NCBI RefSeq assembly: GCF_037975245.1
Contig: NC_092561.1
Coordinates: 17,427,001 to 17,491,000 of the forward strand
Direction of reading: 5' to 3'
DNA: 64,000 bases
DNA from: Apostichopus japonicus
Taxonomy: Eukaryota; Echinodermata; Holothuroidea; Aspidochirotida; Stichopodidae
Numbering within the stretch: position 1 is the first letter of the stretch; each line of letters begins with the position of its first letter. The notes beneath the pieces are model-generated. The model saw only the letters and a list, made by a program, of their open reading frames with translations, made no database searches and was not told where the DNA came from. The position numbers were made by a program, and so were the translations under genes. This document shows, piece after piece, positions 52,301 through 64,000 of the stretch.

Positions 52301-53674
52301 AAACCTCCAACTGACTTACCTTGTGTGTACAGAGAGGCCTTGCCAGCCTTATACTGGGACACTTTGTGTGTCTGGTGCCTCTTGCACTTTTTGCAGTACG
52401 TTCGTCGTGTCTTTGGTACATTCACCTGAAAAAAATAAAGATGAGAACTAGTTTCTATTTCTGAGTAGGTTTAATAAGTGGGGTGGGGGGTTGGGGGAAT
52501 TAACTTCAAGATGGAGAACATTTTGAGCAAGAATAGTTTAGAATACAGCAGACTCCTAAAACCTTATTACTAGGCCTAAAAGTAATGCTACTCGCTGAAC
52601 CTCAGCATAGAGGGCAATGGAAAATATAAAATATGTATCATTTGACGATCTTGAATATATGGATAACAGGTACAACTTTCTGATGTTGCATTTCTTGTAT
52701 AGCCTAACCATAGGCTAGCCCTATATCTATTGTGCCAATAGAGTACTAGTAAATGTCCTAAAGTAGACCTTGCAGCAGGTAGCCTAGGTAAAACAGTTCA
52801 CTGCAGCAAGCCAAGTTAATTTTGGGCCCCACCCCTGGAAAAGTTGTCTACTCTCGGATTCCATACAAAAGATGTAGGCCTACCAATCGAATGTTTTTAT
52901 GCAGCTCATCACACACACTACACTGTAGTGTAACTTGGCCAAAGTGGCTATTCTTATGACTAGTTGTAAGAATAATTTCCGACTACGCATGCGCAGTTGC
53001 TATTTGCATGACTAGGAGTACTATCTTTACGACGAGGAGTAACAATAATTTGCGGTTAGGGTAAGGGTTAGGATTGAGGATTAGGGTTATGTTTAGGGTT
53101 AGGGTTACCCCTACTACATGCGCAGTTGTTTATTTACTTTACTGCGCTTGAATTTGCCTTTGTCGTAAGAATATAAATAATTGTTACGACTCGTCGTAAG
53201 AATAGCCACGGCCTAATTTGGCGACCCATTTATGTGCACAGGAGTGCATAGGCCTAAGTCGACAAGTGTGGGTCTCGCCAAGTTTTAGTGGGAGCCTGGT
53301 CTGCTTAGAGTACCACTGAGGTCTTAACAATGAAAACAAAAGGTATTACATTGCTTCATAGGAAATCTCTTTTAAACGTAATCATATCCTTTTACTTTTG
53401 TGTAACAAACAGTCTAGCCTATCCGTGTTTGACAGCAATAGAAATTGTTTAACACAAAATACTTAAGGAGTAGATTCGCGAATTAAGCACGATCACGGGG
53501 AGTTTCTTTTACTTTTCGATCTTTTAAGATAAATTTAAAAGGAGAAATATGGCACAAATAAACAAAATGATCTTTAGCTATAATTTTTGTAACATTTGGG
53601 CAGCTTACTATGGACGATTATAAGGATGTGCCACGATTTGATATTTAAGATTATATGTAACAACTGCTCACCAT
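49385..53674 (-). CDS. RPL36A: 60S ribosomal protein L36a/L44 (eL42)
   Basis: Minus-strand exons 53674-53672 (ATG only), 52425-52320, 51465-51398, 50435-50319 and 49405-49385 (stop at 49387-49385) join in frame to 104 residues. The protein starts [15 protein letters not shown], has the zinc-binding cysteines (CKKC, CAEC) and continues with [26 protein letters not shown] and GQMIQF. eL42 sits at the E-site of the large ribosomal subunit. The 106-residue human protein has a two-residue-longer region around the second cysteine pair. The intron directly after the ATG (ATG/GTGAGC) and a pyrimidine-rich leader fit a housekeeping ribosomal gene. Introns hold a MITE at 52944 and a tandem repeat at 49705. 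Confidence 0.95.
49705..49835. repeat. 32-bp tandem repeat, four copies
   Basis: Unit about ACTTCAACAATACAATGAAT plus ATTAATGTCAT, four nearly identical copies in the last RPL36A intron. Confidence 0.9.
52944..53209. mobile_element. MITE with telomere-like TTAGGG core, in RPL36A intron 1
   Basis: The ends GTGGCTATTCTTATGAC and (reverse) GTGGCTATTCTTACGAC form terminal inverted repeats. GGCCAAA (52937-52943) and GGCCTAA (53210-53216) are a probable 7-bp target duplication. The centre (53055-53107) is a run of TTAGGG-like repeats. Confidence 0.75.
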
Positions 53675-53709
53675 TTTGACTACTGATAAAGAGGCCGAAA
53701 GAGGGCGCC
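53675..53709 (-). promoter_or_regulatory. 5' leader with TOP-like tracts of RPL36A
   Basis: Immediately upstream of the ATG on the minus strand lie CCCTCTTTCGG and CCTCTTTATC, C-starting pyrimidine runs typical of 5' TOP mRNAs. The exact transcription start is not known. Confidence 0.55.
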
Positions 53710-54055
53710 AATGAAGAATTGTTTTAAGGGACTGCAGTAGAAACGAACGAGGGCTGGTATTCTATGGATGCCCTTCTGTGCAAACTTTTCAACTAACTTG
53801 TGGGTAGAGTGGCCTAATTAGTAATTTGCAATCACTGCCACGCTACGGGGGAATGGGGGCATTTACCATCCCCACATATTACCCCTTGTCCCCCAGTTGT
53901 CCCAAACCAGATCTGGTACTTATCCAAAATATATAGAGCTGGACTTTGTATTAGAAACAGCTTCCAATGCAATGCATTAGACTCTGGATGCATTCATTTC
54001 ATTTTTTTTTTGGCCTCTCCCCCACCCAGTTTCACCACCCAGATATGGTACTAAA

Positions 54056-55994
54056 CAGTGGCGGAGATTTCTTGTCAGAAGTGGGGGGGTTGCAGGCCAT
54101 GGATGAAATAAAAAGTCATAACTGCTGGCTCACTATCTAAGTGGAGCGCCACCATAAGTTGGCGCGAAGTGCACAAGAATTTTTTGGCAAATATTGCCTC
54201 CCAGATTGCAGTAAATGGCACTGCCCAGGCCTTGAAAAGCTGGATTTAACCAGGGGTGTATGCAGGATTTTCTAACCCGGGGGCGCGTATTACTATCTAA
54301 GCGGAGCGCCACCATTGGTTGGCGCGCAGCGTACAAGAAAATTTCTGGTTTTGGTACCCCCAGATCAACGGAAATGGCACTTGAAATGGCTTGAAACTGA
54401 CCAACCATATGTACACTTTTGCCTGACAACCAAGTTTTTTCCAAATACTTTTTTTCTCATCTATAACCTTTTTGAAGATTGTCACCAGTCACACATCATG
54501 TTCGACTTCATCACATATCCTGTGGATCATTGCTTTTGTAGGTGATTCTTCATCGCGGCCCACAATATCCGTCAGCCCCACTGTTCAGAATTTGAAAATT
54601 CACAATTCTCGTGAATAAATTCACTTCAAAACATACCCATAATGTTGCACAAAATATCATCTATGGACAACCGATATAGAAAAACCTCCTTCAAACCCTA
54701 ACAGACGGGTCAAAATTGCACGAGTATGATGAAGTATGATGAAGAATGTTGGTTAGGGAATTTTCGAAAATTCAGACGGCTACTAAAAAATTTCGTTGAA
54801 GGAAATAAAAATATACCAGTTATTTCCGAAACCGAACACTACACACATCGACAGTTTTGACCATGGGCGCAGATCAGTCTTGGATAATGGTGGGGACGCG
54901 TGTCTGTTCTATGACACTATCTAAGCGGAGCGCGACCATGGGTTCGCGCGTAGCGTACGATTTTTTGGGGCAAATATACCTCCCAGATCGCCGGAAATAA
55001 CACTTCCCAGACCAAATGATGTTCCTAAACCTCCTTAAGTTTTAGATCTCATTGCTTAGAAATTTAGTTTGGAGAAATACATGGGCGTCTGCAGAAAGAA
55101 AATCAGGGGACAAATAATCCAAGTAGACTTTTGTATATACGATGGGTCTGGGGTCCTCTCCCAGAAAACAAATATAGACTGCCGCAAATGCGATTTCCGT
55201 CCTATATTTAACAACTGTGGATAAAATACAATAAAATGAGAACTGCTGCATGTCATTTGCACAATGCTGGATCAAACTGCGCCAAAGTTCCATACAGGGG
55301 AACTTGAAATGCAAAGACAAATTGGTGGGGACACGGTATATCATGTCCCCACTACTGAAAAAGTTGGTGGGGACGCGTCCCGCTGTCCTCACCAGGATCT
55401 GCGCCCATGGTTTGGAGGCTGTTTATCGTGGAACGCCATTTTCATGCTCACTGATATGATGTGATATCTACTGTTTGCTTTACAAATTCGAATAATTTTG
55501 TCACTGTTCCTCTTCTTCTTCCCGTTTTCTTGCCGTATTTTCTACTCCATCCTTTTCTCCTTTTCTCTCTTTCTTCTTTTTCTTTTCCTTCCTTCACCTC
55601 GTTGAAGTTGGCAAGTGTATACAGTTCCAAAGCTATTCAACAGCAACAAAACGTTATTTTGTGTATTTCTGTTGTGGGGTGAAGTTAGCGCTATGAGCTA
55701 CAAGTTCCAATGCGCAAGGTGGGGGAAAGGGGCTAGAAATAATGTGTCGGTCAATTCTAACTCGGTTTTCTGTCGTTAATTGTTGATGTAGCCTACCAGG
55801 TAAAAGGTTGAAATGACTTTAACAATTTCAAATTTAATAATTTGATTTATTATGCCATTTGGAGCACATAACATAGGCTATAACAGAACATTACTGGCAA
55901 AAACTAGGGGGGGTTGATTGTGTGGGCCAACCCCCCCTCTTCAAAAAGTGGGGGGGTTAAAACCCCCCCAACCCCCCCTGTTTCTCCGCCACTG
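54056..55994. mobile_element. hAT-type non-autonomous element, 1.9 kb, with perfect 8-bp target duplication
   Basis: The ends CAGTGGCGGAGA and TCTCCGCCACTG are perfect terminal inverted repeats. GTACTAAA flanks both (54048-54055 and 55995-56002). G-rich runs adjoin both ends. No transposase frame is present; the body carries other elements (54862-55409) and a repeated GGAGCGCCACCAT motif. Confidence 0.9.
54862..55409. mobile_element. nested terminal-inverted-repeat element
   Basis: CATGGGCGCAGATC at 54862 is the exact reverse complement of GATCTGCGCCCATG ending at 55409. It lies inside the larger hAT-type element. Flanking 8-mers (GTTTTGAC and GTTTGGAG) match only partly, so the target duplication is eroded or the limits are off. 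Confidence 0.65.
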
Positions 55995-56002
55995 GTACTA
56001 AA

Positions 56003-57390
56003 TTAGTGCATTTAATCAAATGATTTACCTTAATTGAGGGGGTTACATACTGGGTAGGTCATGGTGGGTAATTGATAGGCTCAGTACCTATAGCCTAAAA
56101 CAATTTGCCATTACTAGTGTTGAACTTTAAGTTGATATTCCAATCAGGTCGACCACTATTTGTATTGCTCAAAGCAACCTGCGCTCAGTTTGTCAAATTT
56201 CGAAAACAATTTTTGCTCGCCATAAAATTGCAATGTTTTAGGAACGTTTCAGATATGTAACAAATTTCAATGATAGCACCATGTTGCGTCTCATTCATTT
56301 TACTTGTAGACAATTCCCAAACGGGAGGTGAGACATCCCATCCGCTAAGACCCCTCACGTATACCAGTGTTATATCCCCCCCCCCACAAAGCATTTCTTG
56401 CCCCCCCCCCCGATTGTCTAGGCTGTTGCCGCTATTGGCTATTACTTAGATTCGAGAAATTAATACAATACGAGAAGTATGTCGGTAATTTACGAAACAT
56501 TTCCCACGCAGGACAGTCCAACCGTATAGTTATTCCGTAAAAGGGTTTAATACATGAAGAATTATTAGCGAAGCATATGCTCAGATAAATTCGCTTGCAC
56601 TTTGCAGACATGAGCACAACTGGACTTCCATATTGTTGATCATTAGAAACAATGTTTTGAGTACCGGGTTGCTCTTCTGTATTAATTTACCTGATATTCG
56701 TGAGAAACGGCTGTTTCGATACCCACGAATCGACTATCAAAAGTGGCTGGAGTTCAAAGTCTAACAGACTGACCATTAAAGCAGGCCACCCTCAGGTGCA
56801 TCGCAAAACTCAATATAAAAAAAAGAAAGAAAAAACTGATAGTCACAAGCCCACCATAACAACGTATACAATACCATTCTTTCTTTCTTCAAGAAAATGG
56901 GTCCGCCATTAACATGGAGCGTTAAGAACATATTATTAGAATTTATGAAAGCAATTGATTAACATTAACATTCATGACTGTTCTATTTATTTAGGCGGAC
57001 CTCATCGTCAATAAGCTTGAAGCAATCCAGCAATTATGAATAATATGTTTTCAATTTTCTTTGATCCAACACTGCGTAGGTCTGTATGAGTGAAGTTTGG
57101 CTCCAAAACAAATATAATGCAGATAATTTTGATCAACGTTTCACTTTTTGGCAATTAAATTGGTTGAACTGTCGTTATTTGACATCATTTGGTGTACAAA
57201 CGTTACCAAATTAAGTTGGATATATAAATATGTACCGAGTGTTGGGTTAAATGTTTACCCACCTTTAGATGTATGATATATGGTTCCTGAAAGTTTGAAT
57301 CTGTAATATGTGTTGATGTATAGTGTTGATAAACCTCTATAACCTACACGTTCAATTTTTTTGGCCTCGTTTACTCTTCAAAAAGAAATT
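56003..57390. other. no gene seen
   Basis: Non-coding DNA with C runs at 56368 and 56401 and a purine-rich AAAGAAAGAAAAA stretch near 56820. No exon or repeat recognised. Confidence 0.4.
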
Positions 57391-57398
57391 AAATTCAT

Positions 57399-58056
57399 CA
57401 CTGGCGTAGGAAGGTATTTTTGTCAGGGGGGGGGGGCTGATTCATGATGGATTGTGATCGCCGTCCTGGGGGAGGGGTCTTAAAATTTTCCAAAGGGGAG
57501 GGGGATCCCCTCCCCTTTGGAAAATTTTTGAACAATTAGAGGCCATTAGATGCTGTTTAGTGCCACAAATGTCTGAATTTGTAATACAATTTTCTCACAT
57601 TTACTGATTTACTTTACTTTGCCAGGCGTGTACGTGCTATACGTGATATGCATGAACTACGGAGCAGCGGCGATAGTGCATGTACTATTTCAGCACGTAT
57701 GCCTGACCTACCGTACATGAACAAAACAAACGGAGTTCTGTACACACTGTAGCGTATAAGCTAGCACAACCTAAACATGCAGCACATTGGTCTGGACGAG
57801 GTTCGATCCTGACTTTTTTTGACGGTATGCTCAAACGCTAGCGAATTTCCGGCGGAGATAGTGATTCCCAATAATCGCAGTACTAAACAGCCTGAACAAT
57901 GGTGAAAGACTACGTTCTGAATTTCAGAAAATAGTTCAAAAATGAAAGGTTTTTTTTACCCTCGACGACTTGGGGGGGGGGTAGGCATACTTCCGCCCCC
58001 ATGTTTTCAGGTGGGGGGGGGGCTGTCGCCCTAACCCCCCGCTTCCTACGCCCTTG
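57399..58056. mobile_element. hAT-type MITE with 7/8 target duplication
   Basis: The ends CACTGGCGTAGGAAG and (reverse) CAAGGGCGTAGGAAG are terminal inverted repeats. AAATTCAT (57391-57398) and AAATTCAC (58057-58064) are the duplication with one change. 658 bp with G runs near both ends and no transposase. Confidence 0.75.
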
Positions 58057-58258
58057 AAATTCACGTCATGTAAAGTTATTTATACTTTTGTGTTCATATA
58101 ACAAATATCCCCCCTCTGTATGTTAAACGCCCCCAATCAACTTTCTAAATTAAATGAGTTTATTTGAAAAAGTATCTCCTCAAAATTAATCAGGTTTTCT
58201 TGAGAAGAAATTCTGATAATTTTAAGAATGTGTACCTGGTAATAACTAATGACAACAA

Positions 58259-58530
58259 ATGACCTCTCCTCTTCCCCTCCTGGTTTCTTTCTTCACTCCA
58301 TCCTTTGTCTACTAATCCTCTTACATCTATTTCTTTGGGGGTTCACCCTGCTCACTAACTTGTTTTTATTCTGTGTCTGTATTTGTCCCTTGTGTTACTG
58401 TTACTTGTCATTCAGTATCTGAAGAAGATCCTGATAGGATCGCAACGTCATGCCCACTTACTTCCACACATTGTCTTACACAGACTCTTTAGTGGATAAG
58501 CAGTTTGCTAACGGTGTTTGTTTTATTTTA
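58259..58530 (+). mobile_element. Penelope-like element 3' tail with hammerhead-like motif (copy 3)
   Basis: Same C/T-rich lead and end (GGATAAGCAGTTTGCTAACG) as copies at 855 and 24520. The motif at about 58417-58457 has the consensus CTGAAGA and stem II GATCCT/AGGATC, but GCAAC for GAAAC. Stem I is GTAT/ATGC, different in sequence from the other copies yet still paired. Confidence 0.6.
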
Positions 58531-59410
58531 ATTTTAATTATGAATGACAACATTACGGCGTTTTTTCTTTCTTTCAATATGAACATTAACTCTCGAGAAG
58601 AGACGTGCGTTTTATAAAAATAATGTGTCAAAAATACGAATGTACAATAATCACTGCACAAATCAAACACCTATGTAGGCCTACTATTAAAAAGATACAG
58701 CAAGGAATTTACAATACATAATTCCCAATATTTATCGTATTAACAAATGTTCTATTAAAACATCCGTACTTAGAAAGACTCAGCCAATGAACGAGTCTGT
58801 TTCTTTTAGAAAACTATATGTAGTAACATAACACATATTTTGATTGGTTTATTTATACTACGGTACAGTAGGGATTTCTAAGATTCTCTTCATTGTCGTT
58901 GCAACACTTCAGCTCTACACCTACTCAGTGTGACACATTGACATTAATCGAAGTACAGTAACTAGGTTGCACGACGCTCAATCAATTAGTTACACTCGAC
59001 TCAAGCACTCTCACAGCCACACGGTACGAGCCTTGCCTCACACAGCCTAACGTAGTCACGGAATTATCCACCGGGATTTAGTACCAAGTCTATTTTCTCC
59101 TTTATCAAACGGATATCAATTGAAATAAGGTAAGCATGTAGTTAGTTAACAAAAACATGCCTTAATCTATTTTCCAATGATTGTCGTGTCATTCCTCAAC
59201 TAGTGACGGTAGATTGTCTGAAGTCTTCGTCAGGTCCAAAGTAATACTAACACTAACGGTAGGCCTAGCCAGTAATAATACTAGGTCTAGCATAACATTA
59301 GGCTGTCACTGTCTCCAGCAATGGCTAGCCGAAGGTCCTGACTCTGTGGACCATGGCAATAATGTCTATGAACATAAGAGCATTTTTAAAGCCTACTAAG
59401 TACTAGGGCG

Positions 59411-60010
59411 GGAGTAATTATAGAATACAGGGCCACTCGATGATACTATCTGAGCATCCGCATGCGCGGATGCTCAGTCTCACCCCAGTACGTATGTGAG
59501 TAAAAAATGTCAAAGTCCCAGTTCTTTCTTTTTGAGTGGATGCGCGGATGCGTGGATGCGGAGTCAAAAATTTCCTAAGTCCTTTTAAGAACGACACACT
59601 ATTGATGTGGAATATCTTCGTACATACGGGACTTTCAGTATTGGAAATACGTGATGGTATAGGGCCTATGTCGAAACTTTTCGAAAATTATTTAAGTCCA
59701 TTCCTAGTACTCCCGGGGTGGATGCGCGGATGCCCGGATGCGGAGTCAAAATGAAATACGTGATGGTATATGGGGAAACTTTCGAAAATTATTTAAGTCC
59801 ATTATGGGGAAACCTTCGAAAATTATCTAAGTCCTTTCCTTGTACTCCCGGGGTGGATGCGCGGATGCGCGGATGCGGAGTCAAAATAAAATACGTAATG
59901 GAATTTTAGAGGGCGCCATACGTGTACGGACATGTACAGACACACCGCGCATCCGCGCATCCGGATGCTGGGAAGAGTTAATGAATGGCCCTGTATTCTA
60001 TAATTGTACC
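59411..60010. mobile_element. MITE with AATTATAGAATACAGGGCCA ends and internal GGATGCG repeats
   Basis: AATTATAGAATACAGGGCCA at 59416 is mirrored at 59986-60005. Inside, three copies of a unit containing GATGCGCGGATGC and GGAGTCAAAAT recur at 59536, 59718 and 59850. A shorter relative is at 60541-60680. Confidence 0.7.
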
Positions 60011-60540
60011 CTAGGGCGACCACAAATACTAACAGTAGTAATGCTAATGTTTGCCTTGGGCTAACACAGGACTATCCACTAGCCTAGGTTAAATAAGGCT
60101 ATCATTATTTTTGGTTGAGAAAGCCAAACTTCACAGCAGATGACCAGAAGATATTAGTAACAAATGAAGGTAAACAAAGCAGTCTGTAGCTCTACTTTAG
60201 TCTAGGCCCAATGTTTGGCAATTGCAAACCCCCACTCCTCCCCCCAAAACCCCCTGGGGATCACTGCCATTCAGGAAAAGGTTCATGCCCCTTCTATAGG
60301 CCTAGTTGGGTTCATGCAACATTTTTTATACTTCTGTTAATGAAAGAATGAGGATATGCAAAGCTTATGTAGGCTAGCTCTGTAAGTTAATCCAACCTCA
60401 TTATAGTTGAAGGTTGATTGTCGTGATTAGTTGATGTATTTTGTCTGGGGTCTAACAATCGTGAAGGAGATATCAAATTAGTGTTTTCCTATATGTCCAA
60501 CATTAGGCAGTATAGTCCGCCAAATAGGTAAACTGCCAAG

Positions 60541-60680
60541 GAGTAATTATAGAATACAGGGCCACTCAATGATTCTATCTCAATGATTCTATTTTAGAGG
60601 GCGTCATACGTGTATGGACATGTACAGACACACCCCACATTCGGATTCTAGGAAGTGTTAATGAATGGCCCTGTACATTC
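60541..60680. mobile_element. deletion derivative of the 59411 MITE
   Basis: Same terminal phrase AATTATAGAATACAGGGCCA at the left, and CGTCATACGTGTATGGACATG and AATGGCCCTGTA at the right, with the centre missing. Confidence 0.7.
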
Positions 60681-61576
60681 TGTCATCCATATGACACAAC
60701 CTTTTGTTGGTTGTCCTAAATTTGTACAGTAAATTAGTAATAATAGAAATAATTTGGAACAAGAGCAAACATTCTGCATTTGATATTAAGGGAATCCTAC
60801 AGCTACACATTTTCAACTTGTACAACAGTATGTGTATTGTGCTGGTTTCAGTATAAATATTGTGCAAACAAGTATGTGCAATTTTATTACATGAAATTTC
60901 AGGACCTATCGTCCCGATGTCAACTCTCGCATTCAGGGTACCTCAGTGTCCTGTCACTCTGCATATGTAACAACTATGTCTGATTAGTATTTTGAACAAG
61001 AACCGTTTAAGTTTAGTAAAGGAAGGCTGCTTTTATTCGTTCAGAGATCTCTACAAATTGCCTGACAATTTTTCAAGAACCTTAACTGTTTATCCAGATT
61101 AGTTACAGTAGTACCTATTTCAGCCAAAAAGACAATAGAGATTATCTAGGCAGATCAGTAGTGACCATTGTGTGCAACTGCAGAGCACAAAAGATTGTCA
61201 TATATGCAGCCTAGCTGCAAGATGCTGCAGCCCCCTCAGCATCTTACTTTTGACATCAAGGAGGTATAACGAAGGAAGATCTCTCTTAGGGCAAACCAAT
61301 AAAAGGAGTAGTTGTTCAAGTTCAAGTTGCATGGCCCATTCATTTGGAATGGTCAGTATTCTGTGCAGTTTGGTATCAAAACGCAATCTTTCTAGGCTAG
61401 AAAGTTTTGAAGGTGAATGGTGTCTGATAAAATATGAGTTTAATTTGCCAATGGATGATTCTTGTACTTTATACTCAAGGATGTACTGTACTTTGGGTGA
61501 TCAGTTCACAAAGGACAAAGAAGGTAAAATGATTGTTGGTTATATCATACAAGTGTTATCAGGAGTATATAGCTGC
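60681..61576. other. no gene seen
   Basis: An open frame at 61172-61630 runs into the tandem repeat that follows, has no recognisable domain and serine-rich composition; I do not call it a gene. Confidence 0.4.
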
Positions 61577-61902
61577 ACCTTGTTATGTATTATGTTGCAT
61601 CTCCGGGGGGGGGGGGGGTACTGTAGGTGAACTCTGCTCTGGTGCTTATGTGCTGACTGCACACTGAACAACTAATGGTGACATTACTCAACTTACACCT
61701 TTTTATCCATTATTTTGCACCTTTGGTGGGAGGGGGAAGGGTACTCTAGGTGAACTCTGCTTTGGTGCTTATGTGCTGACTGCACACTGAACAACTGGTG
61801 GTGACATGACTCAACTCGCACCTTGTTATCCATTATTTTGCACCTTCAGGGATGGGGATGGGGGGGGGGGAAGGAGGGTACAGGCAGTCTGCTTTGGTCT
61901 AT
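61577..61902. repeat. about 120-bp tandem repeat, two and a half copies
   Basis: Units begin ACCTTGTTATCCATTATTTT and contain GGTGAACTCTGC and TGCACACTGAACAACT. Each holds a variable G run. Confidence 0.9.
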
Positions 61903-63546
61903 AACTTATATAGAAATTGCCAGTTTTAGGTTGAATTGGCTTCAGTGGAAACAGTTGAGCACCTAGCGCTCTCAACTGGAAGTCGACAGTGTGCGGTGGT
62001 CCATGAATAACTCTCTGTAGTTTCATCAAACGTTACCAATCATAAATACATACAATTCTTACCTACTGTATACTATCACCGATTCTCCACAGAAAACAGC
62101 AGTTGTATGTGTTTATAGTCATTCAGTGTGCTGGGGAAATAGTTGTATCGGCATGGGTTTTCACTAAAAAACTATCAAAAACTGGGTTGGCCATGGGAAA
62201 GCTGGTTAGGGTCAGTGTGTGATGGACTTAACTTTATAATCCCCTCCCAGGGGTGAAGACCTTTGAAGTCCAAAGTAAACCCAAGATTTCTTTCTTCACA
62301 AACAGCTTTGAGTGTTACTGTACAGGTCTGATTCATGCACAGTAGTATACAGTAGGCCAGGTCCACCCTAGGCTAGACTATTGTCTTGCATCTGTTAAGG
62401 TTAAGGTTAAGGTGGTAACACTTGGTAAAGCGCACATTACAGCATCTGTACAGTATGGATGTGTGCATGTACTACAGCATGTCTAAATTGCAAGATATGT
62501 TACAGAAAGTCCTTGTTGGTTATTTTATGAGCAGTCCTATGCAAAACACCAGGTTACACCAAGGAGTTTCCATAGCAACACCATTTCTGTGTACACCATT
62601 TCTGTGTAGATAACTTGCCAGTACTGGCCTAGCTAGTAGCTAAGGTTATCACAGGTCATTTATCAGTTCCATCAGAGACTGTAATATAACCCTGTCATAC
62701 GAAACTAGATCCAAGATGGTGTTTGACCAACAAAGCAAACTAAAGCTGTGAAACTACATGTCATCTGATCCATTGTTTAATTATCCTGCAGGTAACCTTG
62801 TCATAGCCAATAGTGAGAAGGAATAAAAACCAGAAAGCCCAAAAAAAAACATGGGCTGTCTGACCTCCTATAGGTAGATGACCTACAAATTGAAATTTTT
62901 CATAAAGGTGCCATTTTATGTTCAAAAAGGCTAATTGAATTCAGCACAAAAAATATGATCTTTGTTTTATTTCTTTATTTTTTTGTTTTGTTTAGTTACA
63001 GTACATTCTTTACACACCTTGAGTGTTTCAGCATGTTACCACAATAACAACAAATTCTCATGGATGCAAATAGTAACCGCGGTGATAAATTATAGGCTAC
63101 TCTGGGCATCAATAAATACTGTCAGCATTTTATTGCTTGTGAAAATTAACAGCCCTTTTAAGGAATGTGACAAGTATTTTCAAATGTTTGCTCCAATCTA
63201 AGACAAGAGTTCTCAAAAATTGGTGGAACGTTGGAAAAAGCATATTATTGTAATTTCTGGATCAATTTAAAAGTACCTCACACAAACTTGATTGATATGA
63301 AACAACAAAAGGAAGGAAAAAAGTGTTTTGTATGTTTGTTCCAAATTTATTTCTTTGTATTACGAAGTGAGAAGGAGAGAGAAAATTTGATCAAGTTTAA
63401 CTTTGAGGCCAGAGAGAGTTATAACTGTCATTATTAAATGCGCAATGCAGAGAATTTTGACATTTGCCAATTGTTGTGTCTGGAGTCAGTGAACCTGGTT
63501 GAGACTGGAATGTTAGTTTGAATTGCTGCAGACTGTGTTTTTCATA
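61903..63546. other. no gene seen
   Basis: AT-rich non-coding DNA with short repeats such as GTTAAGGTTAAGG near 62396. No exon recognised on either strand. Confidence 0.4.
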
Positions 63547-64000
63547 TTAAAGCAGCATTTCGCGTTTGGTCGCCGTTTTCTACTTTTTTGACAAGTCCAT
63601 CGAGATTTTAACATATATGAATCACAAAACAGCTAACTAAGATATTAGCCAAGTTTTTCCCTTCCAACAACGTTAATTGGTGAGTAATTAAGGATATTTG
63701 CAGATAATGAGAAAAGTGTCCACGACAAATTCCACACTTAAAATTAATCGCATACAGTTCCCCAAACCCACTAGTTTGAATTCAACCAATCAGAGATGCA
63801 GGTTTAGGTATGAGCCATTGCTAAAAATAGATTCAAGACTTTGCGTTGGTACAACCAGGGAGTTGTTATGGAACTCCCTGGTACAACTGTCATATAGACT
63901 GTACACAAATCACGCATGGTGTTGTATTACGTATTGGTCAATGGCGTTCGTAGTGTTTAAATATTCATATTATGGGCGAGGTTTATTGGGATCCCAACGG
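63547..64000. mobile_element. TTAA-flanked MITE (copy 2), cut by window edge
   Basis: Starts TTAAAGCAGCATTTCGCG and is the reverse complement of 48116-48549 with moderate divergence. Near 63846-63890 it holds a hairpin around GGGAGTTGTTATGGAACTCCC. It continues past the window. Confidence 0.75.

Noticed and set aside
49409-53671. Intronic C/D snoRNAs in RPL36A
   Set aside because: Box C-like TGATGA phrases exist (near 50042 and 52906 on the minus strand), but no box D lies at the expected distance and no terminal stem was found.
61172-61630. 152-codon open frame
   Set aside because: Runs into a tandem repeat with a G run, has no recognisable motif, and composition is not protein-like.

Overview
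This is eukaryotic nuclear DNA, AT-rich, with many introns. The protein-coding content is animal: immunoglobulin-superfamily receptors with phase-1 exons, a CUEDC2 homologue and ribosomal protein eL42 (RPL36A/RPL44). Penelope-like retroelements, hAT-type and TTAA-type MITEs, tRNA-derived SINEs and long (TA)n tracts fit a marine invertebrate, perhaps an echinoderm or another invertebrate deuterostome. The species is an inference; nothing in the window proves it.

Layout. About 0.36-10.6 kb (+): the 3' part of an Ig-domain receptor tyrosine kinase-like gene, with two Ig exons, a transmembrane exon, a juxtamembrane stretch and a complete kinase-like domain over seven exons. The domain has lost the catalytic residues and reads as a pseudokinase. 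A decayed LINE lies antisense in its large intron (about 1.8-5.6 kb). About 14.4-27.3 kb (+): a second Ig receptor gene with signal peptide, nine predicted Ig-like domains in seven exons, a transmembrane helix and a short tail, but no kinase seen. Part of its ectodomain (one V-like exon plus one double-Ig exon) is tandemly duplicated in 2.2-kb units. Its first intron holds retroelement debris, (TA)n tracts and a well-formed hammerhead ribozyme at 16634-16675. About 27.3-37.2 kb: mostly repeats, including a 3.5-kb fold-back element with inverted arms of about 1.6 kb inserted into a tandem repeat. About 37.3-46.3 kb (+): a nine-exon CUEDC2 homologue carrying two CUE domains. About 49.2-53.7 kb (-): RPL36A/RPL44 in five coding exons with a TOP-like leader. 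About 54-64 kb: nested MITEs, a third Penelope-type 3' tail, tandem repeats and no recognised gene.

The two receptor genes lie head to tail and share the phase-1 Ig exon style, so they probably belong to one local family. CUEDC2 and RPL36A are unrelated housekeeping genes. The most striking non-protein signals are the ribozymes: one near-consensus hammerhead, and three Penelope-type tails whose hammerhead-like stems keep pairing through compensatory changes. All exon boundaries were read by eye from splice sites and phase and have no transcript support.
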